From Chloroflexota bacterium (lineage in GTDB: Bacteria > Chloroflexota > Anaerolineae > B4-G1): DNA of 64,000 nt. Shown one piece after another: positions 1-10,224 of this stretch; the first letter of the stretch is position 1; each line of letters begins with the position of its first letter. A program made the position numbers and the translations under genes. Under the pieces are notes generated by a model. It did no database searches. It had not been told where the DNA came from and saw nothing but the letters and a program-made list of their open reading frames with translations. The DNA lies in NCBI GenBank assembly GCA_024232355.1, contig JAAEPW010000416.1, forward strand, positions 23,374-87,373. The letters run 5' to 3'.

Positions 1-2393
1 TGACTGGTCATATGCTAAGAGAAGCTGTGACCAATCCAGAGAATGGAGATGTGGTTGCCGAGATGGGGGAAGAGGTGCTGCCTGAATTGGCTGCACAAAT
101 CGCTGATTTGAGTCTTCCGGATCAAGTTCCTGTTGTACCTACGGTAACTGATGATCTGGTGTATCTCTCAGCTGATAAGGAAGATCTCTACACAATTGCC
201 CAGGCCAATGCCGAGTTGGATGAGAAAAGGCGTTTTGTAGGATCGCGTATCTCGGCCCGCCGTGCTGAAAAATTCCTGACAACTGCACCAGAAACGATTG
301 ACTATATTGACGTTGCACCTTGCCAGATTGTGGGTATTTCGGCATCACTTATTCCCTTCTTGGAGCACGATGACGCTAATCGCGCGTTGATGGGCTCTAA
401 CATGCAGCGTCAAACGGTACCTCTGATTAAACCTGAAGCACCGCTTGTGTCCACTGGGATGGAATGGCGGACAGCTATCGACTCGGGACAGGTTATGCTG
501 GCAAAAGACGATGGTGAAGTTATCAGTGTCGCGAGTGACAAGATTGTGGTTCGATATGCTGATGGGTTACACACTTCTCCACTTGCCAAGTATCAACGAT
601 CGAATCAGAGTACTTGCATTGATCAGCGGCCCATTGTCTACAAAGGGCAACGAGTACACAAAGACCAGGTGCTCGCGGACAGTTCCTCGACTGAGGGGGG
701 AGATCTGGCTCTAGGTCACAATATATTGTGCGCTTTTCTCTCTTGGGAAGGGGGAAATTTTGAGGATGCTATTCTCATTGGTGAGCGGTTGGTGCGTGAT
801 GACAAGTTTACGTCTATCCACATTGAGAAGCACGAGGTAGAAGCCCGTGACACGAAGCTTGGTCCAGAGGAAATCACTCGAGATATCCCCAACGTCGGTG
901 ATGAGGCGTTAAAAGATCTAGACGAAGAGGGAATCATCCGTGTTGGGGCAGAAGTAGGACCTCTGGATATTCTAGTAGGAAAAATCACACCAAAGGGTGA
1001 GAAAGAATTGAGCCCTGAGGAAAAATTGCTGCGTGCGATCTTTGGTGAGAAGGCTCGCGAGGTAAAAGACTCTAGTCTGCGGTTGCCCCACGGAGAGCGC
1101 GGTAAGATCGTGGATGTAAAGGTCTTTGACCGTGAAGAGCATCGGGATCTCAAGGTAGGTGTAGAAAAGATGGTGCGCGTTGGTGTGGCGCAGGCGCGAA
1201 AGGTTACTGAGGGTGACAAAATGGCGGGGCGTCACGGTAACAAGGGGGTTATTTCCCAAGTTGTGCCTGTCGAAGATGTGCCTTTCCTGGCTGACGGCAC
1301 TCCGATTGATTTGATATTGAATCCCTTGGGTGTACCGGGGCGAATGAATATCGGACAGATATTGGAAACTCACCTGGGGTGGGCCGTTCATCGTCTTGAT
1401 TTTCGGGCTGTCACACCGGTGTTCGACGGTGCGGACGAAGCCCAAGTTGGCGCGGAACTGGCGCGGGCCTGGCTCATAGATCGCGCTTGGGGGGAGATTG
1501 GTGAGCGTGCCTGGGCTTGGTTAAAGGGACAGAACTATCCCTTGGAAACGCTGGATGATGATGAAGAAGCACGACGATTGTATATCGTGGCTTGGTTGGC
1601 AGACCGTGATTACGATGTTGATCAATTGATTATGGAGCGCGTCTATGCGCGGCGAGCGGTGCTGCGTGAATGGTTGAGAGAGAGAGGCTACGAGCCAGAT
1701 GATTTACTCTCCTTTGAAGATGACGCACGCACGTTGACTGAACGATCTGTAATTGATCAACGGGCGAGGATAGCTTGTTTGCGCATTTGGTTGGAAGATC
1801 GGGGACAGGAAGTTGCCGATCTGGATGATCAATCCGTAGAGCTACTTGCCACAAAAGTAAGTTTGGAATCATCTGACCCTCTGCCGACTTTGGGAAAAAT
1901 GACTCTCTATGACGGTAAGACGGGGGAGCCGTTCGATCAGCCAGTGACGGTGGGTATGATTTATATGATGAAACTGTCGCACTTGGTCGAAGATAAGGTG
2001 CACGCACGTTCTACGGGACCCTACAGCTTGGTCACACAACAGCCGCTAGGTGGTAAGGCGCAGTTCGGTGGTCAGCGTTTTGGAGAGATGGAGGTGTGGG
2101 CACTTGAGGCTTATGGTGCAGCTCATGCACTTCAAGAGATGCTCACTATCAAGTCGGACGATGTCCAAGGCCGGGTCAAAACTTATGAAGCCATTGTTAA
2201 AGGAGAGCCCGTCCAAGAGCCAGGAGTTCCTGCTTCATTCAAGGTGTTGGTAAAAGAGTTGCAGAGCTTGGGGTTGGCGGTCGAGGCGATCACTCAGGAG
2301 GGTGAGGTGCTAGACTTTGGCAGGAGTGAGGAAAAAGCTAAAACCCCCGCATTGGGTATGGGGCTTTTGAGTCTAGGACGACGAGGGCGTTAA
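1..2393 (+). CDS. rpoB: DNA-directed RNA polymerase beta subunit, C-terminal part (5' end outside window)
   Basis: Catalytic beta subunit of RNA polymerase. The reading frame is open to the window's left edge and continues upstream, so the visible part is roughly the C-terminal two thirds. Conserved signatures include [13 protein letters not shown] (about nt 1219-1257) and the [20 protein letters not shown] block near nt 2008. Between [10 protein letters not shown] (about nt 1411-1440) and [10 protein letters not shown] (about nt 1903-1932) lies about 150 residues where Bacillus has about 20. This insertion carries four copies of a W-L-x-x-R-x-Y-like motif ([37 protein letters not shown]). 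rpoC does not follow: the next gene is rpsL behind its own promoter. Identity is certain; the role of the insertion is unknown. Confidence 0.98.
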   Translation, partial: TGHMLREAVTNPENGDVVAEMGEEVLPELAAQIADLSLPDQVPVVPTVTDDLVYLSADKEDLYTIAQANAELDEKRRFVGSRISARRAEKFLTTAPETIDYIDVAPCQIVGISASLIPFLEHDDANRALMGSNMQRQTVPLIKPEAPLVSTGMEWRTAIDSGQVMLAKDDGEVISVASDKIVVRYADGLHTSPLAKYQRSNQSTCIDQRPIVYKGQRVHKDQVLADSSSTEGGDLALGHNILCAFLSWEGGNFEDAILIGERLVRDDKFTSIHIEKHEVEARDTKLGPEEITRDIPNVGDEALKDLDEEGIIRVGAEVGPLDILVGKITPKGEKELSPEEKLLRAIFGEKAREVKDSSLRLPHGERGKIVDVKVFDREEHRDLKVGVEKMVRVGVAQARKVTEGDKMAGRHGNKGVISQVVPVEDVPFLADGTPIDLILNPLGVPGRMNIGQILETHLGWAVHRLDFRAVTPVFDGADEAQVGAELARAWLIDRAWGEIGERAWAWLKGQNYPLETLDDDEEARRLYIVAWLADRDYDVDQLIMERVYARRAVLREWLRERGYEPDDLLSFEDDARTLTERSVIDQRARIACLRIWLEDRGQEVADLDDQSVELLATKVSLESSDPLPTLGKMTLYDGKTGEPFDQPVTVGMIYMMKLSHLVEDKVHARSTGPYSLVTQQPLGGKAQFGGQRFGEMEVWALEAYGAAHALQEMLTIKSDDVQGRVKTYEAIVKGEPVQEPGVPASFKVLVKELQSLGLAVEAITQEGEVLDFGRSEEKAKTPALGMGLLSLGRRGR

Positions 2394-2437
2394 TGATTGT
2401 ATCAGAGATTTTACTATGCAACAGGCGTAAAGACCAT

Positions 2438-2465
2438 TTGACTTTTAGAAATATTGTGGTAGAAT
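2438..2465 (+). promoter_or_regulatory. Sigma-70-type promoter for the rpsL-rpsG-fusA-tuf operon
   Basis: A -35 TTGACT (2438-2443) and a -10 TAGAAT (2460-2465) are separated by 16 bases, downstream of the rpoB stop. Transcription would start near 2472, giving a leader of about 130 bases before rpsL. Confidence 0.7.
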
Positions 2466-2481
2466 GTGCGCTCGCTGGAGA

Positions 2482-2577
2482 AAACGGTAGCTAAAGCTCC
2501 TGCCGTTTGATTGATAAGCAAAAGTTTTTGCAAGTATATATTTAAAATGAAGGCCATCGGCACGGGTGGATGGCCTT
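2482..2577 (+). promoter_or_regulatory. rpsL leader with two RNA hairpins
   Basis: The first hairpin pairs AAACGGTAG (2482-2490) with CTGCCGTTT (2500-2508), with one G-U pair. The second pairs AAGGCCATC (2550-2558) perfectly with GATGGCCTT (2569-2577) around a 10-base loop and is followed by CTTT. Both lie between the predicted transcription start and the rpsL ribosome binding site. They could form an attenuator or a ribosomal protein autoregulatory site; the sequence alone does not say which. Confidence 0.5.
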
Positions 2578-2603
2578 CTTTAGTGAGTAAGTTGGGAGGG
2601 ACC

Positions 2604-3023
2604 GTGCCTACTATTAATCAGTTGGTTCGTAAGGGGAGAAAACCCAAGCTGCGCAAATCCAAAGCGCCTGGCTTGCAATATACGTTTAACTCTTTTAAGC
2701 ATCGCCGGGCTCGGCACCCCAAGGGGGCGCCGCAAAAGCGCGGTGTGTGTACAAATGTACGCACGATGACGCCCAAGAAACCCAACTCGGCACTGAGGAA
2801 GATTGCTCGTGTGCGATTGAGTAATGGTATCGAAGTGACAGCCTATATTCCAGGTGAGGGCCACACGTTACAGGAGCACTCGGTTGTGTTAGTGCGAGGG
2901 GGACGTGTCAAGGATTTGCCTGGTGTGCGTTACCACGTTGTGCGCGGCACCTTGGATTCGGCAGGGGTGGAAGGTCGTGTGCAGCAGCGGTCCAAGTACG
3001 GAAGCAAGCGTCCCCGGAAGTAA
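2604..3023 (+). CDS. rpsL: 30S ribosomal protein S12
   Basis: S12 lines the decoding centre of the small subunit and affects accuracy. The GTG at 2604 was chosen because GGGAGGG (2595-2600) is well spaced before it and the protein then begins [14 protein letters not shown], the family N-terminus. An upstream in-frame extension would run through the leader hairpin. The product is 139 residues, close to the Gram-positive length. The conserved [11 protein letters not shown] and [13 protein letters not shown] segments, sites of streptomycin-resistance changes in other bacteria, are intact. First gene of the str-type operon. Confidence 0.97.
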   Translation: MPTINQLVRKGRKPKLRKSKAPGLQYTFNSFKHRRARHPKGAPQKRGVCTNVRTMTPKKPNSALRKIARVRLSNGIEVTAYIPGEGHTLQEHSVVLVRGGRVKDLPGVRYHVVRGTLDSAGVEGRVQQRSKYGSKRPRK

Positions 3024-3052
3024 ATTGAGATAAGGTGCGAGGGAGATAAAAT

Positions 3053-3523
3053 ATGCCTCGAAGGTATCGTCCGCCAAAGCGTAAAATTGAGCCAGATGCT
3101 CGCTATAACAGTGTGATGGTGGCAAAGTTCATTAATCGAGTTATGAAGCAGGGAAGAAAAAGCGTCGCGACGCGAATTGTATACGATGCATTGGACATTG
3201 TCGGGGAGCGTATGAAGCGACCTCCACTAGAAGTGATGGAAGAGGCAGTCCGGAATGTCACGCCAGCGTTGGAGGTCAAGCCGCGTCGTGTGGGAGGCTC
3301 TACATACCAAATCCCGGTAGAAGTGCCACCTGATCGTCGGCTCAGTTTGGCGATGCGTTGGTTGTTGGCTGCTGCACGCAATCGTTCGGGCAAGTCTATG
3401 GCCGGAAAATTGGCTAATGAATTGATGGATGCAGCACGTGAGACCGGGGCAGCGATAAAGAAGAGGGAAGACACGTATAGAATGGCTGAGGCCAATCGTG
3501 CCTTTGCCCACTATCGGTGGTAA
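3053..3523 (+). CDS. rpsG: 30S ribosomal protein S7
   Basis: S7 nucleates assembly of the 30S head by binding the 3' major domain of 16S rRNA and contacts the exit-site tRNA. The 156-residue product has the usual length and the conserved LMDAAR and [19 protein letters not shown] C-terminal segment. ATG 3053 follows GAGGGAG. It lies 29 bases after rpsL. In E. coli S7 represses its own operon; whether that holds here cannot be read from the sequence. Confidence 0.97.
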   Translation: MPRRYRPPKRKIEPDARYNSVMVAKFINRVMKQGRKSVATRIVYDALDIVGERMKRPPLEVMEEAVRNVTPALEVKPRRVGGSTYQIPVEVPPDRRLSLAMRWLLAAARNRSGKSMAGKLANELMDAARETGAAIKKREDTYRMAEANRAFAHYRW

Positions 3524-3614
3524 GGATTTCGGATTGACGGGTTCGAGATTTGGAGATTGGGTCGACCGTGTCGATGGTAACGTAATTTGAAATCAACAAA
3601 TCTTGAATCTAATG

Positions 3615-5702
3615 ATGGCTAGGCAAAACTCGCTGAACCGCATTCGAAATATTGGGATCATTGCTCATATTGATGCGGGCAAAACAACAACGACTGAGCG
3701 CATTCTGTTTTATACAGGCCGCACTCACCGCATAGGAAATGTGGATGCGGGAACGACGGTCACAGATTGGATGGAGCAGGAGCGGGAGCGGGGAATCACG
3801 ATCACTGCGGCAGCAGTGACCTGCTTTTGGCGAGATTGTCAGATTAACATTGTAGATACACCAGGACATATCGATTTTACTGCCGAAGTGCAGCGGAGTT
3901 TACGTGTCCTTGATGGTGGTGTTGTGGTCTTTGATGCGGTGGCTGGAGTAGAGCCACAATCAGAGACGGTGTGGCGACAGGCGCAAGATTTCGGGGTGCC
4001 GTTGATCGCCTTTATTAACAAGATGGACAAGTTGGGCGCTGACTTTGCTCACGCAGTCGAAACGATTCGTGAGCGATTGGATGCCAACCCGGTTATGGTC
4101 CAATGGCCTATTGGTAGCGAGTCCAATTTTCGCGGAGCGGTGGATTTGCTAGAAATGCGAGCCATTGTTTGGACAGATGAACTGGGAACCTTGTCTGAGA
4201 TTGTAGAGATACCGTCCGAGTTGGAACGGGTCGTGCTTGAGGCACGCGAGCGAGCGGTAGAGCAAATCATTGAGACCGATGACGAGTTGATGATGCTCTA
4301 TCTGGATGGGAAGGATATCTCTGCGGCACAATTGCGGCGGGCGTTGCGACAGGCTACACTGTCTGGAGAGCTGCACCCGGTTTTGTGCGGCTCAGCTTTG
4401 CGTAACAAAGGTGTCCAACCTTTACTTGACGCAGTGGTGGATTATTTGCCATCGCCGTTGGATGTTCCACCAGTGGAAGGAGTCAATCCATACACAGAAA
4501 AGGTGGAAACTCGGTCCACTGATCTAGATGAACCACTGGCAGCATTGGTCTTTAAAATTGCAACAGATCCCTATGTGGGTAGGCTCGCATATTTCCGGAT
4601 ATATTCTGGAAAGATGAAGGTGGGTGCGAGGGTTATCAATGGGACGAATACCACTAAACGGCGCAGAGAGCGCATTGGCAAGTTGCTTCGGATGTATGCT
4701 GATCGCCGGGAGGAAATCCAGGAATTGGGCGCGGGAGACATTGGCGCAACGTTGGGTTTAAAGGTTACCTTTACGGGTGATACGCTGTGTGCGCCTAATG
4801 GGCCAATTATATTAGAGTCGATCTCTTTCCCAGAGCCAGTGATTTCAGTGGCGATTGAGCCAAAGACGGCCGCTGACCAGGACCGATTGGCCGAAGGATT
4901 GCAGCGATTGTCTGAGGAAGATCCTACCTTTGTGATACGGGTGGACGAAAACACTGGGCAAACCCTCATCTCGGGAATGGGAGAGTTACATTTAGAGATC
5001 TTGGCCGATCGGTTGTTGCGAGAATTTGGTGTGAGTGGACGGGTAAGCCGCCCACGGGTGAGCTATCGCGAGACGATTACACAGCAAGCCGGAGGTGAGG
5101 GTGTGTTTGACCGCCAAGCCGGAGGCCGAACGCATTTTGCCCAAGTGCGATTGGAGGTGGAACCTCTTCCTAGTGGAGAAGGGTTCCGTTTCATGAATAC
5201 TACGCGGAGTAGTATTCTGCCCGCAGAGTTTGTCAAAGCCGTTGAGCGAGGTTGCCGTGAGTCGATGGAGAGCGGGGTGCTGGCCGGTTACCAGATGGTG
5301 GATGTGGGAGTTCGATTGGTAGGGGCAGAGTTGAATGAGGAAACCTCCTCGGAACTTGCTTTCAAGGTAGCTGGTACGCAGGCTTTTGGTCAAGCAGTGG
5401 AAGTCGCCGCTCCAGTCTTGTTGGAGCCAGTAATGGATTTGGAATCGGTTGTGCCAGAGTCCTATACCGGTGAGGTGATGGGGGATTTGAACGCTCGGGG
5501 AGCTGAGATTAGAGAGGTAATTTCTCGGGCGGGAGGAGTGCAGTCGATACGAGCCTATGCGCCTCTGGCAAAAATGTTTGGGTATGCAACCGACCTGCGT
5601 AGTCTGACGCAAGGACGGGGTACATTTACTATGGAATTTCATTATTACGCAAAAGTAGATCAACAGCGAATGGACGCCATTGTGTATGGCGGAAGCTGGT
5701 AA
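3615..5702 (+). CDS. fusA: Elongation factor G
   Basis: GTPase that drives translocation of tRNAs and mRNA after peptide bond formation. G1 [11 protein letters not shown], switch [13 protein letters not shown]3 DTPGHIDFT and G4 NKMDK are all present, followed by domains II-V to about residue 695. ATG 3615 gives [18 protein letters not shown], the normal start; ATG 3612 and TTG 3603 are also in frame and no strong Shine-Dalgarno separates them. Domain IV reads [16 protein letters not shown] rather than the common GGRGQYGHV, a modest divergence. It lies about 90 bases after rpsG in the str order. Confidence 0.96.
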   Translation: MARQNSLNRIRNIGIIAHIDAGKTTTTERILFYTGRTHRIGNVDAGTTVTDWMEQERERGITITAAAVTCFWRDCQINIVDTPGHIDFTAEVQRSLRVLDGGVVVFDAVAGVEPQSETVWRQAQDFGVPLIAFINKMDKLGADFAHAVETIRERLDANPVMVQWPIGSESNFRGAVDLLEMRAIVWTDELGTLSEIVEIPSELERVVLEARERAVEQIIETDDELMMLYLDGKDISAAQLRRALRQATLSGELHPVLCGSALRNKGVQPLLDAVVDYLPSPLDVPPVEGVNPYTEKVETRSTDLDEPLAALVFKIATDPYVGRLAYFRIYSGKMKVGARVINGTNTTKRRRERIGKLLRMYADRREEIQELGAGDIGATLGLKVTFTGDTLCAPNGPIILESISFPEPVISVAIEPKTAADQDRLAEGLQRLSEEDPTFVIRVDENTGQTLISGMGELHLEILADRLLREFGVSGRVSRPRVSYRETITQQAGGEGVFDRQAGGRTHFAQVRLEVEPLPSGEGFRFMNTTRSSILPAEFVKAVERGCRESMESGVLAGYQMVDVGVRLVGAELNEETSSELAFKVAGTQAFGQAVEVAAPVLLEPVMDLESVVPESYTGEVMGDLNARGAEIREVISRAGGVQSIRAYAPLAKMFGYATDLRSLTQGRGTFTMEFHYYAKVDQQRMDAIVYGGSW

Positions 5703-5760
5703 TGGTGCGATTTGGAGGATTCAAGTCGTCCTGATTCATATTGTTTGAAAGGAGTGAAAA

Positions 5761-6978
5761 ATGGCAAAGGAAACATTTGAACGTACAAAGCCACATCTCA
5801 ATGTGGGCACCATCGGTCATATTGACCACGGTAAGACGACTCTTACTGCGGCCATAACCAGGGTTCTCTCTTTAAAGGGACTTGCCGATTTCAAGGCGTA
5901 TGACGACGTAGCGAAGGCGGATGCCAAGATGTTCCGCCGTGATGCGACCAAGATTTTGACCGTTGCCATTGCTCACGTCGAGTACGAGACAGAGAATCGA
6001 CATTACGCTCACATTGACTGCCCAGGCCACCGGGACTATATCAAGAACATGATCACCGGGGCTGCGCAAATGGACGGGGCAATTCTGGTCGTGTCTGCAG
6101 CAGACGGCCCGATGCCACAGACGCGTGAGCACATACTCTTGGCTAATCAGGTGCACGTACCAGCCATCGTGGTTTTCTTGAACAAGGCAGACCTGATGGA
6201 TGATCCCGAGTTGTTAGAGTTGGTCGAACTCGAGTTGCGCGAATTACTCGATCAGTATGATTTCCCTGGGGACGAAACGCCCATTGTTCAGGGTAGTGCG
6301 CTTAATGCGCTAAATGGCACGAGTGATGATCCAGAGGCTGAAGAGTACAAGTGCATCTGGGAATTGATGCGAGTTGTCGACGAATATATTCCAACCCCAG
6401 AACGAGATGAGGATTTGCCCTTCTTGATGTCTGTTGAGGATGTTTTCTCGATCAAGGGGCGTGGTACGGTGGTGACTGGGCGTGTTGATCGTGGCAAGAT
6501 GGTGCCGATGACTCCGGTTGAGATCGTCGGTTTGAAGGATGAACCCACCGCGACTGTTGTCACTGACATGGAGATGTTCCGCAAAAAGTTGAAGGACGTG
6601 GTAGCTGGCGACAATGCCGGGCTGTTGCTCCGAGGTATAGACCGGACTGGCGTGCAGCGTGGTCAGGTCATTGCGATCCCGGGCAGTATTAAGGCTCACA
6701 AAAAATTTATGAGCGAGGTGTACGTCCTGACTAGGGAAGAGGGTGGGCGTCACAAGGCATTTTTCAACGGCTATCGCCCGCAGTTCTATATGAGCACGTT
6801 GGATGTGACGGGAACGATTACTTTGCCAGAAGGTGTGGAGATGGTGATGCCTGGAGACCGCACCAATCTGGAGGTCAATTTGATCGAACCGGTTGCTGTT
6901 GAACAAGGTTCGCGCTTTGCCATCCGTGAAGGTGGCCTGACCGTTGGTGCGGGCGTTGTCACCAAGATTCTGGAGTAG
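5761..6978 (+). CDS. tuf: Elongation factor Tu, divergent switch I
   Basis: GTPase that delivers aminoacyl-tRNA to the ribosome. At 405 residues it has normal length, with G1 [12 protein letters not shown]4 NKAD, and domains II and III through [15 protein letters not shown]. The switch I segment that is normally RGITINTSHVEYE reads [13 protein letters not shown]: the threonine is kept but the neighbouring residues are not. G3 reads [12 protein letters not shown] instead of DCPGHADYIKNM; arginine there is typical of archaeal and eukaryotic EF1A. The DNA at 5941-5990 is cleanly in frame. AAAGGAG precedes the ATG. A second, canonical tuf elsewhere in the genome is possible. Confidence 0.93.
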   Translation: MAKETFERTKPHLNVGTIGHIDHGKTTLTAAITRVLSLKGLADFKAYDDVAKADAKMFRRDATKILTVAIAHVEYETENRHYAHIDCPGHRDYIKNMITGAAQMDGAILVVSAADGPMPQTREHILLANQVHVPAIVVFLNKADLMDDPELLELVELELRELLDQYDFPGDETPIVQGSALNALNGTSDDPEAEEYKCIWELMRVVDEYIPTPERDEDLPFLMSVEDVFSIKGRGTVVTGRVDRGKMVPMTPVEIVGLKDEPTATVVTDMEMFRKKLKDVVAGDNAGLLLRGIDRTGVQRGQVIAIPGSIKAHKKFMSEVYVLTREEGGRHKAFFNGYRPQFYMSTLDVTGTITLPEGVEMVMPGDRTNLEVNLIEPVAVEQGSRFAIREGGLTVGAGVVTKILE

Positions 6979-6988
6979 GTGACAGGGT

Positions 6989-7297
6989 ATGGCAAAGCAA
7001 AAGATCCGCATTCGGTTGAAGGCTTACGATCATCGTGTGCTTGACGAGTCGGCTAAACGTATCGTGGAAACAGCGGAGCGTACGGGCGCTACGATTGTGG
7101 GACCTGTGCCTCTACCGACCAGGCTCGAGCGGTTTACTGTTCGGCGTTCAACTTTTGTAGACAAGGACTCTCATGAGCATTTCGAGATCCGAACTCACAA
7201 GCGACTGATTGACGTTGTCGAACCAAACAACAAGACCATTGATTCACTGATGCGGCTTAATTTGCCTGCCGGTGTAGATATCGAGATCAAGTTATAA
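6989..7297 (+). CDS. rpsJ: 30S ribosomal protein S10
   Basis: S10 belongs to the 30S head and, with NusB, takes part in transcription antitermination in bacteria. The 102-residue product matches the family length and begins [16 protein letters not shown]. It lies 10 bases after tuf, so the str and S10 gene sets are joined with no visible promoter between them. Confidence 0.97.
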   Translation: MAKQKIRIRLKAYDHRVLDESAKRIVETAERTGATIVGPVPLPTRLERFTVRRSTFVDKDSHEHFEIRTHKRLIDVVEPNNKTIDSLMRLNLPAGVDIEIKL

Positions 7298-7322
7298 ACG
7301 AGTAACAAGGGCAGATAAAAGA

Positions 7323-7356
7323 CGGAGGAGAGAGGGTATGCCTGTTCTCTCCTCCG
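7323..7356 (+). promoter_or_regulatory. Hairpin leader between rpsJ and rplC
   Basis: CGGAGGAGAGA (7323-7333) pairs perfectly with TCTCTCCTCCG (7346-7356) over 11 base pairs with a 12-base loop. Further down, CCCAGGG (7390-7396) can pair imperfectly with CCCTTGGGG, which abuts the rplC Shine-Dalgarno GGGGAGG (7411-7417). The arrangement suggests regulation of rplC translation or processing of the transcript. In E. coli L4 controls the S10 operon from a leader before rpsJ; a similar role here is only inference. Confidence 0.5.
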
Positions 7357-7424
7357 AAATTGTCTCTGGTGTGGGGATGATGCGGCTAGGCCCAGGGCTG
7401 GCAGTCCCTTGGGGAGGTGTTGGT

Positions 7425-8081
7425 GTGAAAGTAATCTTGGGTAAAAAAGTTGGAATGACACAAGTATTTAATGAACTTGGCGAGGCTATTCCTGTGACTG
7501 TGATTGAGGCGGGGCCATGTTACGTGGCTCAAGTAAAAACTCTTGAACAGGATGGGTATCGTGCTGTGCAGTTGGCCTACGAGGAAATGAAACCGCAGCG
7601 ATTGAGCGGTGGTGAAAAGGGGCATTTGGCACGCAACCAGTTACCGGCGATGCGTCACCTGCGCGAATTTCGTCTGCGTGGCAATGAAGAACTCGAAGAA
7701 GGTCAGCGTTTTTTGGTGGATGTTTTTGAGCAAGGCGACTATGTGGATGTCGTTGGTACCTCGAAAGGTCGTGGGTTCACTGGTGTGGTCAAGCGCTACG
7801 GTTTTAGGGGTGGCCCCAAGACCCACGGTCAATCGGATCGTCAGCGTGCACCAGGTTCCATTGGTGGTACGACAGGTATAAGCAAAGTATGGAAGGGACA
7901 GCGAATGCCTGGTCGTATGGGTGGTGATCGAGTGACTGCTCAGAATTTGCGTGTCGAGGTTGTTGACCCGGAGCGGAACTTGTTGGCGGTACGTGGCAGT
8001 GTGCCGGGTGCCAAAGGCGGATTCGTGATGGTCAAACAGGCTCGCAAGTCAAGAGAGTTGGCGAAGCAGCGAGGTGAGTAG
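7425..8081 (+). CDS. rplC: 50S ribosomal protein L3
   Basis: L3 starts 50S assembly and reaches toward the peptidyl transferase centre. GTG 7425 follows GGGGAGG by seven bases and yields VKVILGKKVGMTQVF, the family N-terminus; an in-frame ATG at 7338 lies inside the leader hairpin and was rejected. The product has 218 residues. The conserved GFTGVVKRYGF and GRMGGDRVTAQNL segments are present. It lies 2 bases before rplD. Confidence 0.96.
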   Translation: MKVILGKKVGMTQVFNELGEAIPVTVIEAGPCYVAQVKTLEQDGYRAVQLAYEEMKPQRLSGGEKGHLARNQLPAMRHLREFRLRGNEELEEGQRFLVDVFEQGDYVDVVGTSKGRGFTGVVKRYGFRGGPKTHGQSDRQRAPGSIGGTTGISKVWKGQRMPGRMGGDRVTAQNLRVEVVDPERNLLAVRGSVPGAKGGFVMVKQARKSRELAKQRGE

Positions 8082-8083
8082 CT

Positions 8084-8704
8084 ATGGTTGTTACAGTATA
8101 TAACACCAAAGGGGAAAATGTTAGCGAGGTGGAGCTGCTTCCCAACATTTTCGAGGTCTCTGTCAATGTTCCGTTAATGCATCAGGCGTTGGTGCGTCAG
8201 TTGGCGAACGCCCGTCAAGGAACACACAAGGCGAAATCGCGTGGTGAGATAAATCGTACCAAGGCCAAGTGGTATCGGCAAAAGGGTACTGGCCGAGCGC
8301 GCCACGGCAGCCGTAACGCGCCCATATTTGTTGGCGGTGGAGTGGCTCATGGACCGAATCCACGCAAGTATACCAAAAAGATGCCGCGCAAAATGCGTCG
8401 TGCGGCGTTGCGTTCCGCACTCTCGGTTAAGGCAAAGGATAATCAGGTCGTTGTGCTGGACGGATTAGAGATGACAGCACCCAAAGCCAAAGAGATGGCA
8501 GCGGTGTTGGGCAACTTGGGGTTGGATCAACGCGTATTGATTTTGCTGCCAGAACGGAACGAACCTGTGGAAAAGTCGGCGCGTAATCTGCCACAAGTAA
8601 AAGCGTTGCGAGCCAGTTACTTAAATATTCGTGATTTGTTTGACTATGATCATGTGGTGATGCCATTGGATGCGCTTGAGGTGCTCGAGGGTATCCTGGG
8701 ATAG
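8084..8704 (+). CDS. rplD: 50S ribosomal protein L4
   Basis: L4 lines the nascent peptide tunnel through an extended loop and in gamma-proteobacteria also represses the S10 operon. The loop is recognisable ([19 protein letters not shown]), followed by the GGGVAHGP motif. The 206-residue product is of typical length. It starts 2 bases after rplC, suggesting coupled translation. Confidence 0.97.
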   Translation: MVVTVYNTKGENVSEVELLPNIFEVSVNVPLMHQALVRQLANARQGTHKAKSRGEINRTKAKWYRQKGTGRARHGSRNAPIFVGGGVAHGPNPRKYTKKMPRKMRRAALRSALSVKAKDNQVVVLDGLEMTAPKAKEMAAVLGNLGLDQRVLILLPERNEPVEKSARNLPQVKALRASYLNIRDLFDYDHVVMPLDALEVLEGILG

Positions 8705-8738
8705 AGCCTACCAGATTAGGCCTAACTGAGTTAGGAGA

Positions 8739-9035
8739 ATGATGAATCCCTACAAAGTTATTATTCGACCAATTGATACAGAAAAGACACGGTATCAGGT
8801 CTCGGAATTAGAGCAGTACACATTCGAAGTTGACCGCAGTTCGAACAAGATTGATATTAAGCGGGCGATTGAAGAAATCTATCAAGTAGATGTCGTGGCG
8901 GTCAATGTGATCAATGTACCAGCCAAGGCCACTAATCGGTCTGGACGCCGTCGGATTGTGCGTCGCCCGCAGTGGAAGAAAGCCATAATTACTGTGGCAG
9001 AAGGCCAGCGGCTAGACGTTTTCGAGGGAGTATAA
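8739..9035 (+). CDS. rplW: 50S ribosomal protein L23
   Basis: L23 sits beside the tunnel exit and docks trigger factor and signal recognition particle. The 98-residue product has the conserved PIDTEKT near the N-terminus and [15 protein letters not shown] in the C-terminal half. Two adjacent ATG codons (8739, 8742) follow TAGGAG; either could be used. Only one base separates its stop from rplB. Confidence 0.96.
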   Translation: MMNPYKVIIRPIDTEKTRYQVSELEQYTFEVDRSSNKIDIKRAIEEIYQVDVVAVNVINVPAKATNRSGRRRIVRRPQWKKAIITVAEGQRLDVFEGV

Positions 9036-9036
9036 T

Positions 9037-9870
9037 ATGCCGGTCAAGACATACAAGCCAACTTCTCCTGGCCGCCGGGGGATGACAGGGCCGACCTTTG
9101 AGGAAGTAACACGTATAGAACCAGAGCGTAGTTTGTTGCGCCCGTTGCGCAAGCGAGCTGGTCGCAATGTGTATGGACGTATCACGGTGCGCCATCGAGG
9201 TGGCGGGCACAAGCGGCAATATCGAGTGATTGATTTCAAGCGCGATAAGGCCGACATCCCCGCACGGGTAGTGAGTATCGAATATGATCCCAACCGCTCG
9301 GCTCGTATTGCATTGTTGGCCTATGCGGATGGCGAGAAGCGGTACATTATCGCACCGCTTGGGCTGCAAGTGGATGATACGGTAATGAGTGGCGCAAGTG
9401 CAGAGATTCGAGTAGGTAATGCGTTGTCTTTGGAACGTATTCCGCTGGGTACACTGGTGCATAACATCGAGTTGCACGCAGGGCGGGGAGGACAGATGGC
9501 TCGCTCGGCTGGCACATCGGCACAGGTATTGGCCAAAGAGGGCGACTATGTCACGTTGCGTCTTCCTAGCGGAGAGGTGCGGTTAGTGCGCAAGGAATGC
9601 ATGGCAACCATTGGCCAGGTGGGCAACTTGGATCATGGCAATATCAAGTTGGGCAAGGCTGGTCGGAAGCGCTGGTTGGGATTTCGTCCGACCGTGCGTG
9701 GCTCAGCGATGTCGCCTCGTGACCATCCTCACGGGGGTGGCGAGGGCCGGTCACCGATTGGTATGTCGAGCCCCAAGTCGCCTTGGGGTAAAAAGACATT
9801 GGGTAAAAAGACTCGACGCAACAAGGCCACTAGCAAGTATATTGTGCGCCGGCGTGGCAAGCGGCGGTAA
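9037..9870 (+). CDS. rplB: 50S ribosomal protein L2
   Basis: L2 is required for subunit association and peptidyl transferase activity. The 277-residue product has the usual length. It contains [17 protein letters not shown] near residues 47-63, and the C-terminal [20 protein letters not shown] loop carrying the conserved histidine near the catalytic centre. It ends with the expected lysine/arginine-rich tail. Confidence 0.97.
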   Translation: MPVKTYKPTSPGRRGMTGPTFEEVTRIEPERSLLRPLRKRAGRNVYGRITVRHRGGGHKRQYRVIDFKRDKADIPARVVSIEYDPNRSARIALLAYADGEKRYIIAPLGLQVDDTVMSGASAEIRVGNALSLERIPLGTLVHNIELHAGRGGQMARSAGTSAQVLAKEGDYVTLRLPSGEVRLVRKECMATIGQVGNLDHGNIKLGKAGRKRWLGFRPTVRGSAMSPRDHPHGGGEGRSPIGMSSPKSPWGKKTLGKKTRRNKATSKYIVRRRGKRR

Positions 9871-9873
9871 AGG

Positions 9874-9891
9874 CGTTGTTCAGAAACAACG
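9874..9891 (+). promoter_or_regulatory. Small hairpin between rplB and rpsS
   Basis: CGTTGTT (9874-9880) pairs perfectly with AACAACG (9885-9891) around CAGA. There is no T-run, so it is unlikely to terminate; an RNA processing or stability element is possible. Confidence 0.35.
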
Positions 9892-9914
9892 ATTAGAAAC
9901 GAGGTGGATAGATT

Positions 9915-10208
9915 ATGTCACGGTCACCATTAAAGAGACCCATACCGTACGTAGACCCAAAGTTGTTACGGAAGATTGAACGAATGAACCAGATGGGAGA
10001 AAAGCGGATGGTCCGTACTTGGTCCAGGGCTTCGACGATTTTCCCACATATGATTGGGCACACGATCGCTGTGCACGATGGTCGGCGACACGTGCCGATT
10101 TATATTACAGAGGATATGGTTGGGCACAAGTTGGGCGAGTTTGCTCCTACTCGTACCTTTCGTGGTCACATTGTAAAGGAAAGAAAGGGCCGGGTACGGT
10201 CGGTCTAA
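9915..10208 (+). CDS. rpsS: 30S ribosomal protein S19
   Basis: S19 lies in the head of the 30S subunit near the A-site finger and binds S13. The 97-residue product begins [18 protein letters not shown] and contains [19 protein letters not shown] and the [12 protein letters not shown] signature. GAGGTGG precedes the ATG. It sits in the standard position between L2 and L22. Confidence 0.97.
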   Translation: MSRSPLKRPIPYVDPKLLRKIERMNQMGEKRMVRTWSRASTIFPHMIGHTIAVHDGRRHVPIYITEDMVGHKLGEFAPTRTFRGHIVKERKGRVRSV

Positions 10209-10224
10209 GAGGGGAGACAGGGGA

